This document shows, in pieces, positions 1-8,064 of a stretch of 64,000 bases of DNA; position 1 is the stretch's first letter, and the number at the start of each line of letters is the position of its first letter. Source of the stretch: Thermanaerosceptrum fracticalcis (GTDB taxonomy: Bacteria; Bacillota; Peptococcia; DRI-13); the NCBI RefSeq assembly GCF_000746025.2, contig NZ_CP045798.1:1226501-1290500 (forward strand). The letters are read 5' to 3'. The notes below the pieces were generated by a model that saw only the letters and a program-made list of their open reading frames with translations, did not search any database and was not told where the DNA came from. The translations under genes were made by a program, and so were the position numbers.

Positions 1-77
1 CTTTTGGCGGCAGCCACCACAAGAGCATACTTGGATTCCATTTTTCCCATTAATATATCCAGCGAGGGTTGGCGCAT
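1..77 (-). CDS. rpoZ: RNA polymerase omega subunit (N-terminal part)
   Basis: The minus strand starts ATG at 77 and runs off the window edge. It reads MRQPSLDILMGK followed by ESKYALVVAAAKR, the conserved N-terminus of the omega subunit, which helps assemble the RNA polymerase core. A GGAGGTG ribosome site lies just upstream. Only about 25 residues are visible. It starts 3 bases after the gmk stop, which is the gmk-rpoZ order seen in many Firmicutes, so both are probably co-transcribed. Confidence 0.9.
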   Translation of the reverse strand, partial: MRQPSLDILMGKMESKYALVVAAAK

Positions 78-80
78 CGT

Positions 81-689
81 CTACACCTCCATATTAATTA
101 GTTTACACATTCTTGATGAGCGGCATCTTTCCGCTACGATAATAGCGCGGACTTGTTCTACTGCGCTGGGTACTTCATCATTTACCACAATATAATCGTA
201 GTCCTGCAGGTGGGACATTTCCTCAGAGACTTGACTCATACGTTTTTCTATTTCTGAAGGATCCTCTGTACCACGGCAAGTTATGCGCCTAATGAGTTCT
301 TGCAGGGAGGGCGGCACCACAAAGATAAAGATTCCCTCAGGCATCTTTTGCTTAACCTGAAGAGCCCCCTGGATATCAATCTCCAAAATACAGTCTTTGC
401 CCGCCTGAAGAATTTCCTCCACATACTGGCGGGGTGTGCCGTAATAGTTACCATAGACTTGGGCCCATTCTAAAAAAGCATCCTGGGCAATAAGTTTCTG
501 AAATTCCTCTTCTGTGGTAAAAAAATAATGTTTGCCTTCTACCTCACCTGGCCGGGGTTTGCGGGTGGTGGTAGAAACAGAATAAATAATATCATCATAT
601 TTGTTAAAAAGCTCGCGACAAATGGTACCTTTGCCCACTCCTGAGGGACCAGAGATGACAATCAATAAACCTTTTTCAGGGTCATGCAT
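81..689 (-). CDS. gmk: guanylate kinase
   Basis: A 202-residue protein that phosphorylates GMP to GDP with ATP in the cytoplasm. The P-loop SGPSGVGKGT lies near residues 13-22. The GMP-binding stretch STTTRKPRPGE follows at about residue 39, and EIDIQGA near residue 103. Length is normal for the family. The start chosen is the ATG at 689 behind an AAGGGGA site. It sits between remA and rpoZ, a conserved Firmicutes order (yicC-remA-gmk-rpoZ), consistent with one operon. Confidence 0.97.
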   Translation of the reverse strand: MHDPEKGLLIVISGPSGVGKGTICRELFNKYDDIIYSVSTTTRKPRPGEVEGKHYFFTTEEEFQKLIAQDAFLEWAQVYGNYYGTPRQYVEEILQAGKDCILEIDIQGALQVKQKMPEGIFIFVVPPSLQELIRRITCRGTEDPSEIEKRMSQVSEEMSHLQDYDYIVVNDEVPSAVEQVRAIIVAERCRSSRMCKLINMEV

Positions 690-700
690 AATTTTTCCCC

Positions 701-973
701 TTATAATGAAGCTTCCTCACCATGAGTTGTATCTTTAGCATTTAGCCGGTGAGCTACCGTTTCCGGCTGCACAGCCGAGAGTACCACGTGGTCACTGTCA
801 GTGATTACAACAGCTCTGGTCCGGCGCCCGTATGTGGCATCGATGAGCATACCCCTGTCTCTTGCTTCTTGAATTATTCTTTTGATGGGAGCTGATTCTG
901 GGCTAACGATAGCAACTATCCGGTTAGCCGAAACAATATTACCAAACCCAATATTAATCAACTTAATATCCAT
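701..973 (-). CDS. remA: RemA family (DUF370) DNA-binding regulator
   Basis: A 90-residue protein starting [12 protein letters not shown], the hallmark of the RemA/DUF370 family. In Bacillus subtilis RemA is a DNA-binding activator of biofilm matrix genes. The central [15 protein letters not shown] and [12 protein letters not shown] stretches match the family core. It lies between yicC and gmk, its usual place in Firmicutes. What it regulates here cannot be told from the sequence. Confidence 0.92.
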   Translation of the reverse strand: MDIKLINIGFGNIVSANRIVAIVSPESAPIKRIIQEARDRGMLIDATYGRRTRAVVITDSDHVVLSAVQPETVAHRLNAKDTTHGEEASL

Positions 974-991
974 GATGATACCCTCCCGCTC

Positions 992-1870
992 TTACTCAAT
1001 ATTTTGTACCTGTTCACGCATCTTCTCCAGTTCACTTTTAACTTCCACCACATACTGGGTTATCTCCAGGTCATTGGCCTTAGAGCCGATGGTATTGATT
1101 TCCCTGTTTAATTCCTGGAGCAGGAAATCCAGCTTTCGACCAACGGGGTTGTTTTCCTGTAAAATGCCGGCAAATTGGGAAAGATGACTTTCCATTCTTA
1201 CCAGTTCTTCGTTAATACTGCTTCTATCGGCAAAAAGGGCTACTTCCATGGTTAGACGGTTCTCATCTATCTTAACGTCATCCAGTAGTTCCTTTAACCG
1301 GCTCTGCAGTTTTTCCCGGTACAGGATCACAACCTTGGGACTTTTTTCGCACAATTTTCCATGGAGGGCCTTGATATCCTTTAAGCGCTCGAGCAGGTCA
1401 AGGTGAAGTTTTTCCCCTTCCTTTTCCCGCATGCTCATTAAAGCATCGGCAGCCTGACTCAAAGCAGGCAACATATCCTGCCAGATAATTTCCAAATCCT
1501 CTTCTTCCTCTTCAACTTTTAAGACGTTAGGAAGCTGGGCCAGTTGAATAACACCCACATCCAGGAAGGTTTCAGTAATTCCTGCCAATTCCTTCAATGC
1601 TTTATAATACGCTAAGGCTAATTCTTTGTCAACCTGAACATCCCGGGGTTTGGTAACGGCCTCATCTACTTTCATAAATACTTCAATACGTCCCCGGGAA
1701 ACCCGGCTCAAAATGTACCTTCGAACGGCGTCCTCTAACAAATTATACTGCCGCGGCATTTTTACCAGCACTTCATTATACCGGTGATTCACTGATTTAA
1801 TTTCTACAACCACATGCTTTAATTTTCCCCCATGTTCACCGCGGCCGAAACCTGTCATACTCTTAATCAA
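992..1870 (-). CDS. yicC: YicC/YloC family endoribonuclease
   Basis: A 292-residue protein with the family signature MIKSMTGFGRGE at the N-terminus and a C-terminal stretch ending in NREINTIGSKANDLEITQYV. Members of the YicC/YloC family are reported as endoribonucleases that act in RNA turnover. Length is normal. It is the first gene of the yicC-remA-gmk-rpoZ block. The 700-bp region upstream is non-coding, so a promoter probably lies there, though none is obvious. Confidence 0.93.
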   Translation of the reverse strand: MIKSMTGFGRGEHGGKLKHVVVEIKSVNHRYNEVLVKMPRQYNLLEDAVRRYILSRVSRGRIEVFMKVDEAVTKPRDVQVDKELALAYYKALKELAGITETFLDVGVIQLAQLPNVLKVEEEEEDLEIIWQDMLPALSQAADALMSMREKEGEKLHLDLLERLKDIKALHGKLCEKSPKVVILYREKLQSRLKELLDDVKIDENRLTMEVALFADRSSINEELVRMESHLSQFAGILQENNPVGRKLDFLLQELNREINTIGSKANDLEITQYVVEVKSELEKMREQVQNIE

Positions 1871-2073
1871 TCAGTTCACCCTCGCTTTATATCCTTACTA
1901 TTATTAACCATTTTGGTACAAAGCAAACTTGGCTTGTGCCGAACATAGTGAAGGCAGAAGCCTTAGTTGCACTTGTGCCGACCCAAAGTTTTACTTTCAT
2001 ATTGGTATAAAAGTTTCTATTCTACTTTTTAAAGTATATTCCTTCCTTATCTCAAAGAAAAGCGAGATAAGCA

Positions 2074-2101
2074 GAAAAAATAGCTGCATAACTGCAGCTA
2101 T
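2074..2101 (-). terminator. intrinsic terminator for the hyp operon
   Basis: On the minus strand a stem TAGCTGCAG / CTGCAGCTA-type inverted repeat (2081-2100) is followed by a run of T (A-run at 2074-2080 on the plus strand). A second hairpin, CTTATCTC / GAGATAAG, sits at 2046-2071. It lies about 490 bases past hypE, so it may end a read-through transcript of hypE or protect yicC from it. Confidence 0.6.
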
Positions 2102-2322
2102 CTAGCATAAATTATCATTAATCTAGGGACATTCCTGTCTCCTCTCCAGAGAATGACCCATACTTCAGCAGGTGTGTCCAATACCGATGGGGACATTCCT
2201 GTCCCTTTTACCGCTTTCCGTTTTCCGACTTCCGAAGTCCGACAAAAATCACTAGTAACAGTAACTAATAACTAGTAACTAATAACTAGTAACTAAATAA
2301 ACAGGTATGTCCCCTTTCCTTT

Positions 2323-2442
2323 TTACCCGTAATAGGACAGGCGCTCATTCATCAACTGCTGGCGTCCGGCGCCAAACCAGGGACTGGAATAAAGGGCGGG
2401 TATACGTTTAATATAGATCACGCTACTTAATATGGCGGTGCT
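2323..2442 (-). pseudogene. C-terminal remnant of an unidentified protein
   Basis: An open stretch of 39 codons on the minus strand has no start codon and ends with the protein-like sequence ALYSSPWFGAGRQQLMNERL then SYYG and a stop. The preceding frame holds a second protein-like scrap. The composition looks like real coding sequence that lost its front and shifted frame. The parent family was not recognised. Confidence 0.35.
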
Positions 2443-2585
2443 TTAGTTCCAACAAATAGAATTACCAATTGAACAGCTTAAAAATAATGCCCTTTATGGG
2501 TTAAATATGCACTACTAACCTCAACTTCCGGTTTTTAGGGAATCATCATTCATTATCCCGCTACAGATGTAATATGATGACCTCT

Positions 2586-3596
2586 TTAACAAATCCGCGG
2601 CAAGTGTTCTCCCTCAAGCACCGGTAATATCCTTTTAGCCCCTAATTCAGTTTCCACTAAAACTTTACCGGAATCATCCCTGGAAGTAACTCTGCCAATT
2701 ACGCGTCCGGCTCTGCCCAGCGGGTGGTTCCTCAACACATTCATTATTTCACTTTCCTTTTCCGGCCTGGCAAAAATTAATAACTTGCCTTCGTTTGCCA
2801 GGTATATGGGATCCAAACCCAGCATGCTGCACCCTGCAGCCACTGCATGGTGTATAGGAACTGCTTCATTTAAAATTTCCATGGTCATTTTAGATTGCCT
2901 CGCAAGTTCGTAGAGGACTGAAGCAACTCCCCCGCGAGTAGGGTCCCGCATACAGGATACTCCTCCCGTGGAAACCAAAAGTTCCGCCAAATCACTTAAT
3001 GGCGCACAATCGCTAGCAATCTGCCCGCCGAGTGATAAACCTTCCCGCTGGCATAAAACGGCCATCCCGTGGTCGCCAACCGTTCCACTTATTATTATCA
3101 AGTCTCCCACCGAGATTTCCGTTGGCCCCAGGGAAACCCCTTCAGGAACTATTCCAATACCAGTTGTATTTATGAATATTTTATCGGCACTACCACGTTC
3201 CACTACCTTGGTGTCTCCCGTGACGACAAGAACACCGGCATTTGCTGCAGTATCCGAAAGGGAACGGAGGATTTTTTTTAAGTCTTCTACCGGAAATCCT
3301 TCCTCTATAATCAAGCCAACGCTTAAAAATTTCGGTATCGCCCCGCAAACCGCCAGGTCATTAATGGTACCGCAGGCAGCCAGCTTCCCGATATCTCCGC
3401 CAGGAAAAAACAAGGGAGAGATAACATAACTGTCTGTTGTCATTGCAATTCTGCCGCCTTCAAGCGCTAGAAACGCCGAATCCAAAAGCTCCTGTCCGCC
3501 GTTATTGTCAAAAATGGGATAGATAATTTCTTCAATAAGCTCCCGGGACAATTCCCCCCCACTGCCGTGGGCAAGTAGAATCTTATCTCTCTTCAT
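2586..3596 (-). CDS. hypE: hydrogenase maturation factor HypE
   Basis: About 336 residues, AIR-synthase/PurM-like fold. HypE takes the carbamoyl group from HypF on its C-terminal Cys and dehydrates it to the thiocyanate that gives the CN- ligands of NiFe hydrogenase. The protein ends in PRIC, so the essential terminal Cys is present. Near the front are HGSGGELS and later GDTKVVERG. The start chosen is the ATG at 3596 behind GGAGGAGG; an upstream start at 3611 would overlap hypD. It is the last gene of the hyp operon. Confidence 0.96.
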   Translation of the reverse strand: MKRDKILLAHGSGGELSRELIEEIIYPIFDNNGGQELLDSAFLALEGGRIAMTTDSYVISPLFFPGGDIGKLAACGTINDLAVCGAIPKFLSVGLIIEEGFPVEDLKKILRSLSDTAANAGVLVVTGDTKVVERGSADKIFINTTGIGIVPEGVSLGPTEISVGDLIIISGTVGDHGMAVLCQREGLSLGGQIASDCAPLSDLAELLVSTGGVSCMRDPTRGGVASVLYELARQSKMTMEILNEAVPIHHAVAAGCSMLGLDPIYLANEGKLLIFARPEKESEIMNVLRNHPLGRAGRVIGRVTSRDDSGKVLVETELGAKRILPVLEGEHLPRIC

Positions 3597-3597
3597 T

Positions 3598-4704
3598 CTA
3601 TCCTCCTCCAAATTCAGTAAAACGGTAATATGCAGCGCAAGCTCCTTCAGAAGATACCATACAGGGCCCTACAGGATTAAGGGGTGTGCATGCTCTACCA
3701 AACAGCCTGCATTCCTGAGGCAGTTTAATTCCCTTCAGAATGTCCCCACAAGCACAATTCTTGTTGGATTCTTCCTTTTCATTAGGATATGGTTCCGGGA
3801 TATTGAATTTTTTATTAGCATCATAGTTTCTAAAGCTTTCCCTTATCCTTAGACCACTTTTAGGAATCAAACCAAGACCTCTCCACCAGGCATCCGCCGG
3901 TTCAAAGACCCTGGCCGTTACCTGCCTGGCAAGGGGGATCCCCTGGGGTAAAACTCCCCTCCTGTACTGGATCTCAACGTAGGGGTTATCTTCCCTTATT
4001 TGTTCAAGAAGCATTACGAGACCCTGTAAAATGTCATGTGTTTCAAATCCTGTAATCACACCTGCCTTATGATACTCTCGAGCGAGGAAGTAATAGGGTT
4101 CAACCCCAATGATGGTGCTAACATGTCCCGGTAAAATAAAACCATCAATCTTTACCTCTTTGTCCAACAGCAGTGCCTCCAGCGCCGGAGGAACTAATTT
4201 GTGCAGAGAATAAACGGAAAAGTTTTCAATTCCTTCTTCTTGGGCCTGAATTACAGACATTGCCACTGTCGGAGCGGTAGTTTCAAATCCGGCCCCCAAA
4301 AATACCACTTCTTTACCGGGATTCTTTTTTGCCAGTTTCAATGCATCCAGCGTTGAATAGACTACACTTACCTTTGCCCCCTGCCCCCTGGCATCTGCTA
4401 AACTACTACCCTTTTTACCGGGAACCCGCAGCAGGTCGCCGAAGGTAGCGATAATGACATTCCTATGCCGAGCCAGCTCTAAATAAACCTCAATCTCACA
4501 GTCATGAATGACACAAACCGGGCAACCGGGACCGGAAAGCAATCTGATATTGTCAGGCAATAGCTGCCTGAGGCCGCTTTTACCGATGGCCATGGTATGG
4601 GCGCCGCAAACTTCCATAATATTTAGCGGCTTATCCGCAGGAGCTAATCTTTCAACCTGTTGTATTAGTTTGGCCAGTTGCCTTTTATTTGCTGTTTGCT
4701 TCAT
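3598..4704 (-). CDS. hypD: hydrogenase maturation factor HypD
   Basis: A 368-residue Fe-S scaffold protein on which, with HypC, the Fe(CN)2CO unit is assembled. Visible motifs are EVCGAHTMAIGKSG near residue 32, SGPGCPVCV near residue 57 and GAGFETTAPT, all diagnostic of HypD, and a Cys-rich C-terminal part. It overlaps hypC by 20 bases and ends next to the hypE start, so translation is probably coupled. Length is normal. Confidence 0.97.
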   Translation of the reverse strand: MKQTANKRQLAKLIQQVERLAPADKPLNIMEVCGAHTMAIGKSGLRQLLPDNIRLLSGPGCPVCVIHDCEIEVYLELARHRNVIIATFGDLLRVPGKKGSSLADARGQGAKVSVVYSTLDALKLAKKNPGKEVVFLGAGFETTAPTVAMSVIQAQEEGIENFSVYSLHKLVPPALEALLLDKEVKIDGFILPGHVSTIIGVEPYYFLAREYHKAGVITGFETHDILQGLVMLLEQIREDNPYVEIQYRRGVLPQGIPLARQVTARVFEPADAWWRGLGLIPKSGLRIRESFRNYDANKKFNIPEPYPNEKEESNKNCACGDILKGIKLPQECRLFGRACTPLNPVGPCMVSSEGACAAYYRFTEFGGG

Positions 4705-4909
4705 GTAACTCCTCCAGAAATCTTATGGTTTTCCGGGCCTCCTCATAATCTATCCGGTGGATGGCATAGCCCGCATGTACCAGTACCCAGTCACCTACAT
4801 TCACTTCCGGAGTTAAAGCAATTGAAATTTCCTTTGAAATCCCTTCCAGTTCAGCAATTGCCATGGTTCCCGTTACTTTTATAACCTTAAGCGGTACTGC
4901 CAGGCACAT
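4685..4909 (-). CDS. hypC: hydrogenase maturation chaperone HypC
   Basis: A 74-residue member of the HypC/HupF family starting MCLAVPLKV. The N-terminal Cys2 is the residue that holds the iron unit and binds the hydrogenase large-subunit precursor. GDWVLVHAGYAI is the second family motif. The start is fixed by the GAGGTG site 7 bases upstream and by the need for Cys2. It overlaps both hypF and hypD by about 20 bases. Confidence 0.96.
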   Translation of the reverse strand: MCLAVPLKVIKVTGTMAIAELEGISKEISIALTPEVNVGDWVLVHAGYAIHRIDYEEARKTIRFLEELHEANSK

Positions 4910-7223
4910 TCTTCGTCACCTCGTTTCCGGCCACAGCCTGTCCCAGCGATATACCCCCGTCATTGGGAGGAACTTCCTTATGGCGGTATACCGCTATCCC
5001 CTCTTCAGCCAGTAATTCCATTATCAGTTCGGTTAATAACCTGTTTTGGAATACGCCTCCAGATATTACCACCTTATTTAACGCGGTACTGCGGGACATA
5101 TGCAGCACCCCGTCCCTAATTGCCCGGGCAACCCCCATATGAAATTTATATGCCATACGTACAGTATCTAATCCCGATGACAAATCGGAAATGAGTTCCT
5201 CCCACAATGGCGCTGTGTCCAATTCAAAGGTTAAATCTTCATTATCTTTCAGCAGTATAGTATAAAAACCTTCCTCGTGTCCGGCCATCCGGGCCCGGGC
5301 TTCCATTACCATTGGGCCCTGTCCCTCATACTTCGCTTCCCGGCAAATTCCCATTAAAGCCGCAGCTGCATCAAATAACCTGCCACAGCTTGAGGTTGCT
5401 ACCGAATTGATACCCTTTTTAAGCTGCACTTCCAGAACCTCAACTTCGCAGAGACTTAAGCCGCTCAGCCATTTAGAAGCGTATACCCTGCCGGTTTCTC
5501 CCAGTGTGGAAAGGAGAAAGCTGTATGCCATTCGCAGAGGCCTTTTTATTGAAGCCTCTCCGCCCAGCAGCGGAACCTTTGCCAGGTGGCCCATACGTTT
5601 AAAAGAACTGTAATCACCGCAGAGAAATTCAAACCCCCAAATTGTACCATCGGTTCCATATCCAGTACCGTCACAGACCACTGCCATTACCTTCTCAGCC
5701 AGCCCGTTTTCTGCCATACAACTGACCATATGAGAATGATGGTGCTGTACTCCTATTGCCGGCAATCCCCATTGGGACGCCAGTTCCCGAGCGTAGCGAG
5801 TGGTTTGGTAATCGGGGTGGAGATCGTGAACAAGTAATTCGGGTTTTATCCCTAGTAGAGAAATCATTTTGGAAATAGTTTTTTTGTATATGTCAAAATT
5901 TAAATAATTGTCCAAATCACCTAAATGCTGACTAAGGAAAACCCGGTCTCCTTTGGCCAGGGCAAAGGTATTTTTTAGATTCCCGCCACAGGCAAGAAGC
6001 GGTGTTAACTCCCTCCTCTGTAATTGCACGGGTAACGGGACATAACCCCGGGCCCTTCTTACAGGTTGCCAGGTATTTCTTACCACCATTCCTACAGAAT
6101 CATCACAGGGATTTTCTATTTCCCGATTATGAAAAATGAAATAATCGGCAATACCTTTTAGTTTTTCTGCTGCTTCCTCGTTTTTAGTAATCAGCGGATC
6201 ACCGGATAAATTGGCACTTGTCATTACCAGCAAAGGAATTTCGGGAGAAAATAACAACCAGTGAAGGGGTGTATAGGGTAACATTACTCCCAGGGTATCC
6301 AGATGGGGATTAATTTCTGGAGGAAGTTCTCCCTTGGTCTCTTCCCTTTGTTTTAAAATTATAATTGGCCTGGCAAGACTTACCAGACACTCTTCTTCCT
6401 CAGCTGATAAATGGCAGTATTTTCTCACAGTCTCAAGGTTATAAGCCATTAAAGCAAAAGGTTTGGCATCCCTGAATTTACGTTTCCTTAATTGGGATAC
6501 CGCATTTCCATCAAGAGCATTACAGGCCAGGTGGAACCCTCCTAATCCTTTTATGGCAACAATTGCACCCTCCTTAAACAGTTCCCGAAAATCTTTATTA
6601 CAGGATTTACCCCGGCTATCTCTAACTTCAATTTTTGGCCCACATGCCGGGCAGGCATTGGGCTGGGCATGAAAACGCCTGTTTGAGGGATCGTCATATT
6701 CCTGCCGGCATTGCGGGCACATGGTAAATCCCTTCATGGTGGTAAGATGCCGGTCATAGGGTATATCTCTAATAATCGTAAACCTGGGACCGCAGTTGGT
6801 ACAGTTTATAAAGGGGTAAGAAAACCTTCTGTCAGAAGGCTCCTGCAATTCAGCTAAACAGTCAGAACATATTCCCACATCCGGGGAAATTAAGACCCGT
6901 TTATCATCCTGAATACAACTTTTTTGAATAAAGAAACCAGAATACCCCTGAAAAGCAGCTGGCGAGGAGTCATATCCCGTTATTTTAGCCAGCGGTGGTA
7001 AGGAAGATAACAGTTCCATTAGGGCCTGTGAAATCTTTTCCTCCTGCCCTTCCCAGTGAATAGTTACTCCCTGGCTGTTATTGAGAACCCACCCTTTTAA
7101 TTGATATTTTTGGGAAAGGTTATATACATAAGGGCGAAATCCCACCCCTTGTACAATTCCATAAACCTTTATCTCCTTCGCTGTCGCTTCCTTTCCCACT
7201 CTCCCTTTAGCCACAGGCACCAC
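4887..7223 (-). CDS. hypF: carbamoyltransferase HypF
   Basis: A 778-residue protein that makes the carbamoyl group used for the CN- ligands. Domains in order are an acylphosphatase-like domain (VYGIVQGVGFRPYV near residue 20), a zinc-finger pair (CSDC, CTNC, CPQC and CPAC between about residues 120 and 195), a YrdC-like domain, and a C-terminal Kae1/HypF domain with GVQHHHSHMVSCMAENGL and CDGTGYGTDG. It overlaps hypB by about 55 bases. No ATG precedes the first domain; several GTG codons (7223, 7220, 7214, 7199) are possible starts, so the first 10 residues are uncertain. Confidence 0.96.
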   Translation of the reverse strand: MVPVAKGRVGKEATAKEIKVYGIVQGVGFRPYVYNLSQKYQLKGWVLNNSQGVTIHWEGQEEKISQALMELLSSLPPLAKITGYDSSPAAFQGYSGFFIQKSCIQDDKRVLISPDVGICSDCLAELQEPSDRRFSYPFINCTNCGPRFTIIRDIPYDRHLTTMKGFTMCPQCRQEYDDPSNRRFHAQPNACPACGPKIEVRDSRGKSCNKDFRELFKEGAIVAIKGLGGFHLACNALDGNAVSQLRKRKFRDAKPFALMAYNLETVRKYCHLSAEEEECLVSLARPIIILKQREETKGELPPEINPHLDTLGVMLPYTPLHWLLFSPEIPLLVMTSANLSGDPLITKNEEAAEKLKGIADYFIFHNREIENPCDDSVGMVVRNTWQPVRRARGYVPLPVQLQRRELTPLLACGGNLKNTFALAKGDRVFLSQHLGDLDNYLNFDIYKKTISKMISLLGIKPELLVHDLHPDYQTTRYARELASQWGLPAIGVQHHHSHMVSCMAENGLAEKVMAVVCDGTGYGTDGTIWGFEFLCGDYSSFKRMGHLAKVPLLGGEASIKRPLRMAYSFLLSTLGETGRVYASKWLSGLSLCEVEVLEVQLKKGINSVATSSCGRLFDAAAALMGICREAKYEGQGPMVMEARARMAGHEEGFYTILLKDNEDLTFELDTAPLWEELISDLSSGLDTVRMAYKFHMGVARAIRDGVLHMSRSTALNKVVISGGVFQNRLLTELIMELLAEEGIAVYRHKEVPPNDGGISLGQAVAGNEVTKNVPGSTA

Positions 7224-7834
7224 TCATCAATTCCCTCCCCGGAAGATGCAGACATTTGGAATATTTCAATGTTGGGATTCAAACTCAGTACATCCTCGGT
7301 AAAGTTATCCACATTAAAATTGCTATAAGGTAATAAGTCAATTTTATTGAAAATACAAGCCTTAGCTTCTCGAAACATAAGGGGATATTTTAAAGGTTTA
7401 TCATCGCCTTCGGGAACACTAATAACCACTACCCTCAAATCCTCACCCAGGTCAAATGCGCTCGGACATACCAGATTACCTACGTTCTCAATGATAATTA
7501 AATCTAAATTTTCTATTTCCAATTCCTGCATGGCCCGGTTAACCATATTTGCATCCAGGTGGCAGCCGCCTTCAGTATTTATCTGCACCACCGGCACCCC
7601 GTGGCGGTGAATCCTTTCCGCATCCCTGGTGGTCATCAAATCCCCTTCTATAACACCGATTTTAAGTTCGTCCTTTAATTTTAAAATGGCCCGTTCCAAA
7701 ATCGTTGTTTTTCCAGCACCGGGAGAACTCATCAGGTTAACAGCAAGAATTCCATACCGGTCAAAAAGTTCCCGGTTTACTGCCGCCAGGTCTTCGTTTC
7801 TCTTCATAATGTTTCTCAGCACCTTAATTTCCAC
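7169..7834 (-). CDS. hypB: nickel incorporation GTPase HypB
   Basis: About 221 residues, a SIMIBI-class GTPase that acts with HypA to load nickel. The P-loop SSPGAGKT lies near residue 39. Other visible motifs are EGDLMTTRDAERI, the metal site GGCHLDANMV, ENVGNLVCPS and FNKIDLLP. There is no His-rich nickel-storage tail. The start is taken as GTG at 7834 because the GGAGGA site lies 7 bases upstream; a TTG at 7840 is too close to that site. It is now the first intact gene of the hyp operon because hypA ahead of it is broken. Confidence 0.95.
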   Translation of the reverse strand: MEIKVLRNIMKRNEDLAAVNRELFDRYGILAVNLMSSPGAGKTTILERAILKLKDELKIGVIEGDLMTTRDAERIHRHGVPVVQINTEGGCHLDANMVNRAMQELEIENLDLIIIENVGNLVCPSAFDLGEDLRVVVISVPEGDDKPLKYPLMFREAKACIFNKIDLLPYSNFNVDNFTEDVLSLNPNIEIFQMSASSGEGIDEWCLWLKGEWERKRQRRR

Positions 7835-7846
7835 TGCCAAATCCTC

Positions 7847-7972
7847 CTACTCTCCTTCTATGGAATCCACATACAGTTCCTCACCTGATACTATCCGTTC
7901 TACCCCGCCGCCGCACAGAGGACATGAAAGGGTTTTTCTCACCTCGTATTCCGCTCCATATTTGTCTATGGA
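7847..7972 (-). pseudogene. hypA: 3' remnant of hypA
   Basis: The 41 codons before a TAG stop read YGAEYEVRKTLSCPLCGGG, then ERIVSGEELYVDSIEGE, clearly the zinc-domain end of a HypA protein. The upstream frame closes with TAA at 7973, there is no start, and the first Cys pair is lost (KYGAEY where CxxCGAEY is expected). The intact IS begins 92 bases further upstream, so the IS alone did not cut the gene here; decay or deletion also occurred. An intact hypA is present at 13029-13409. Confidence 0.85.
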
Positions 7973-8064
7973 TTAACACTTCCACTGCTAGTCTAGCGTG
8001 CCTCAGATATACCTAGAGCTTAAGCAAGGTTTGCATCGTAGGGAATTATGCTGATTCTAAAGTA

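Larger units (their letters stand above)
1871..2585. other. gene-free intergenic region with repeats and gene debris
   Basis: About 715 bases without an intact gene. It holds hairpins at 2046-2071 and 2074-2101. It also holds several copies of GGGACA-N-TGTCCC-like words (near 2133, 2187 and 2303), a patch of permuted CCGACTTCCG words (2204-2243) and a patch of permuted TAACTAGTAAC words (2252-2298). A degraded coding fragment lies at 2323-2442. No promoter could be assigned with confidence. Confidence 0.7.

Noticed and set aside
7847-8064. Direct disruption of hypA by the IS
   Set aside because: The IS ends, marked by its inverted repeats and the AAAGTA duplication, lie 92 bases from the last recognisable hypA codon, so the IS did not itself cut the recognisable part.
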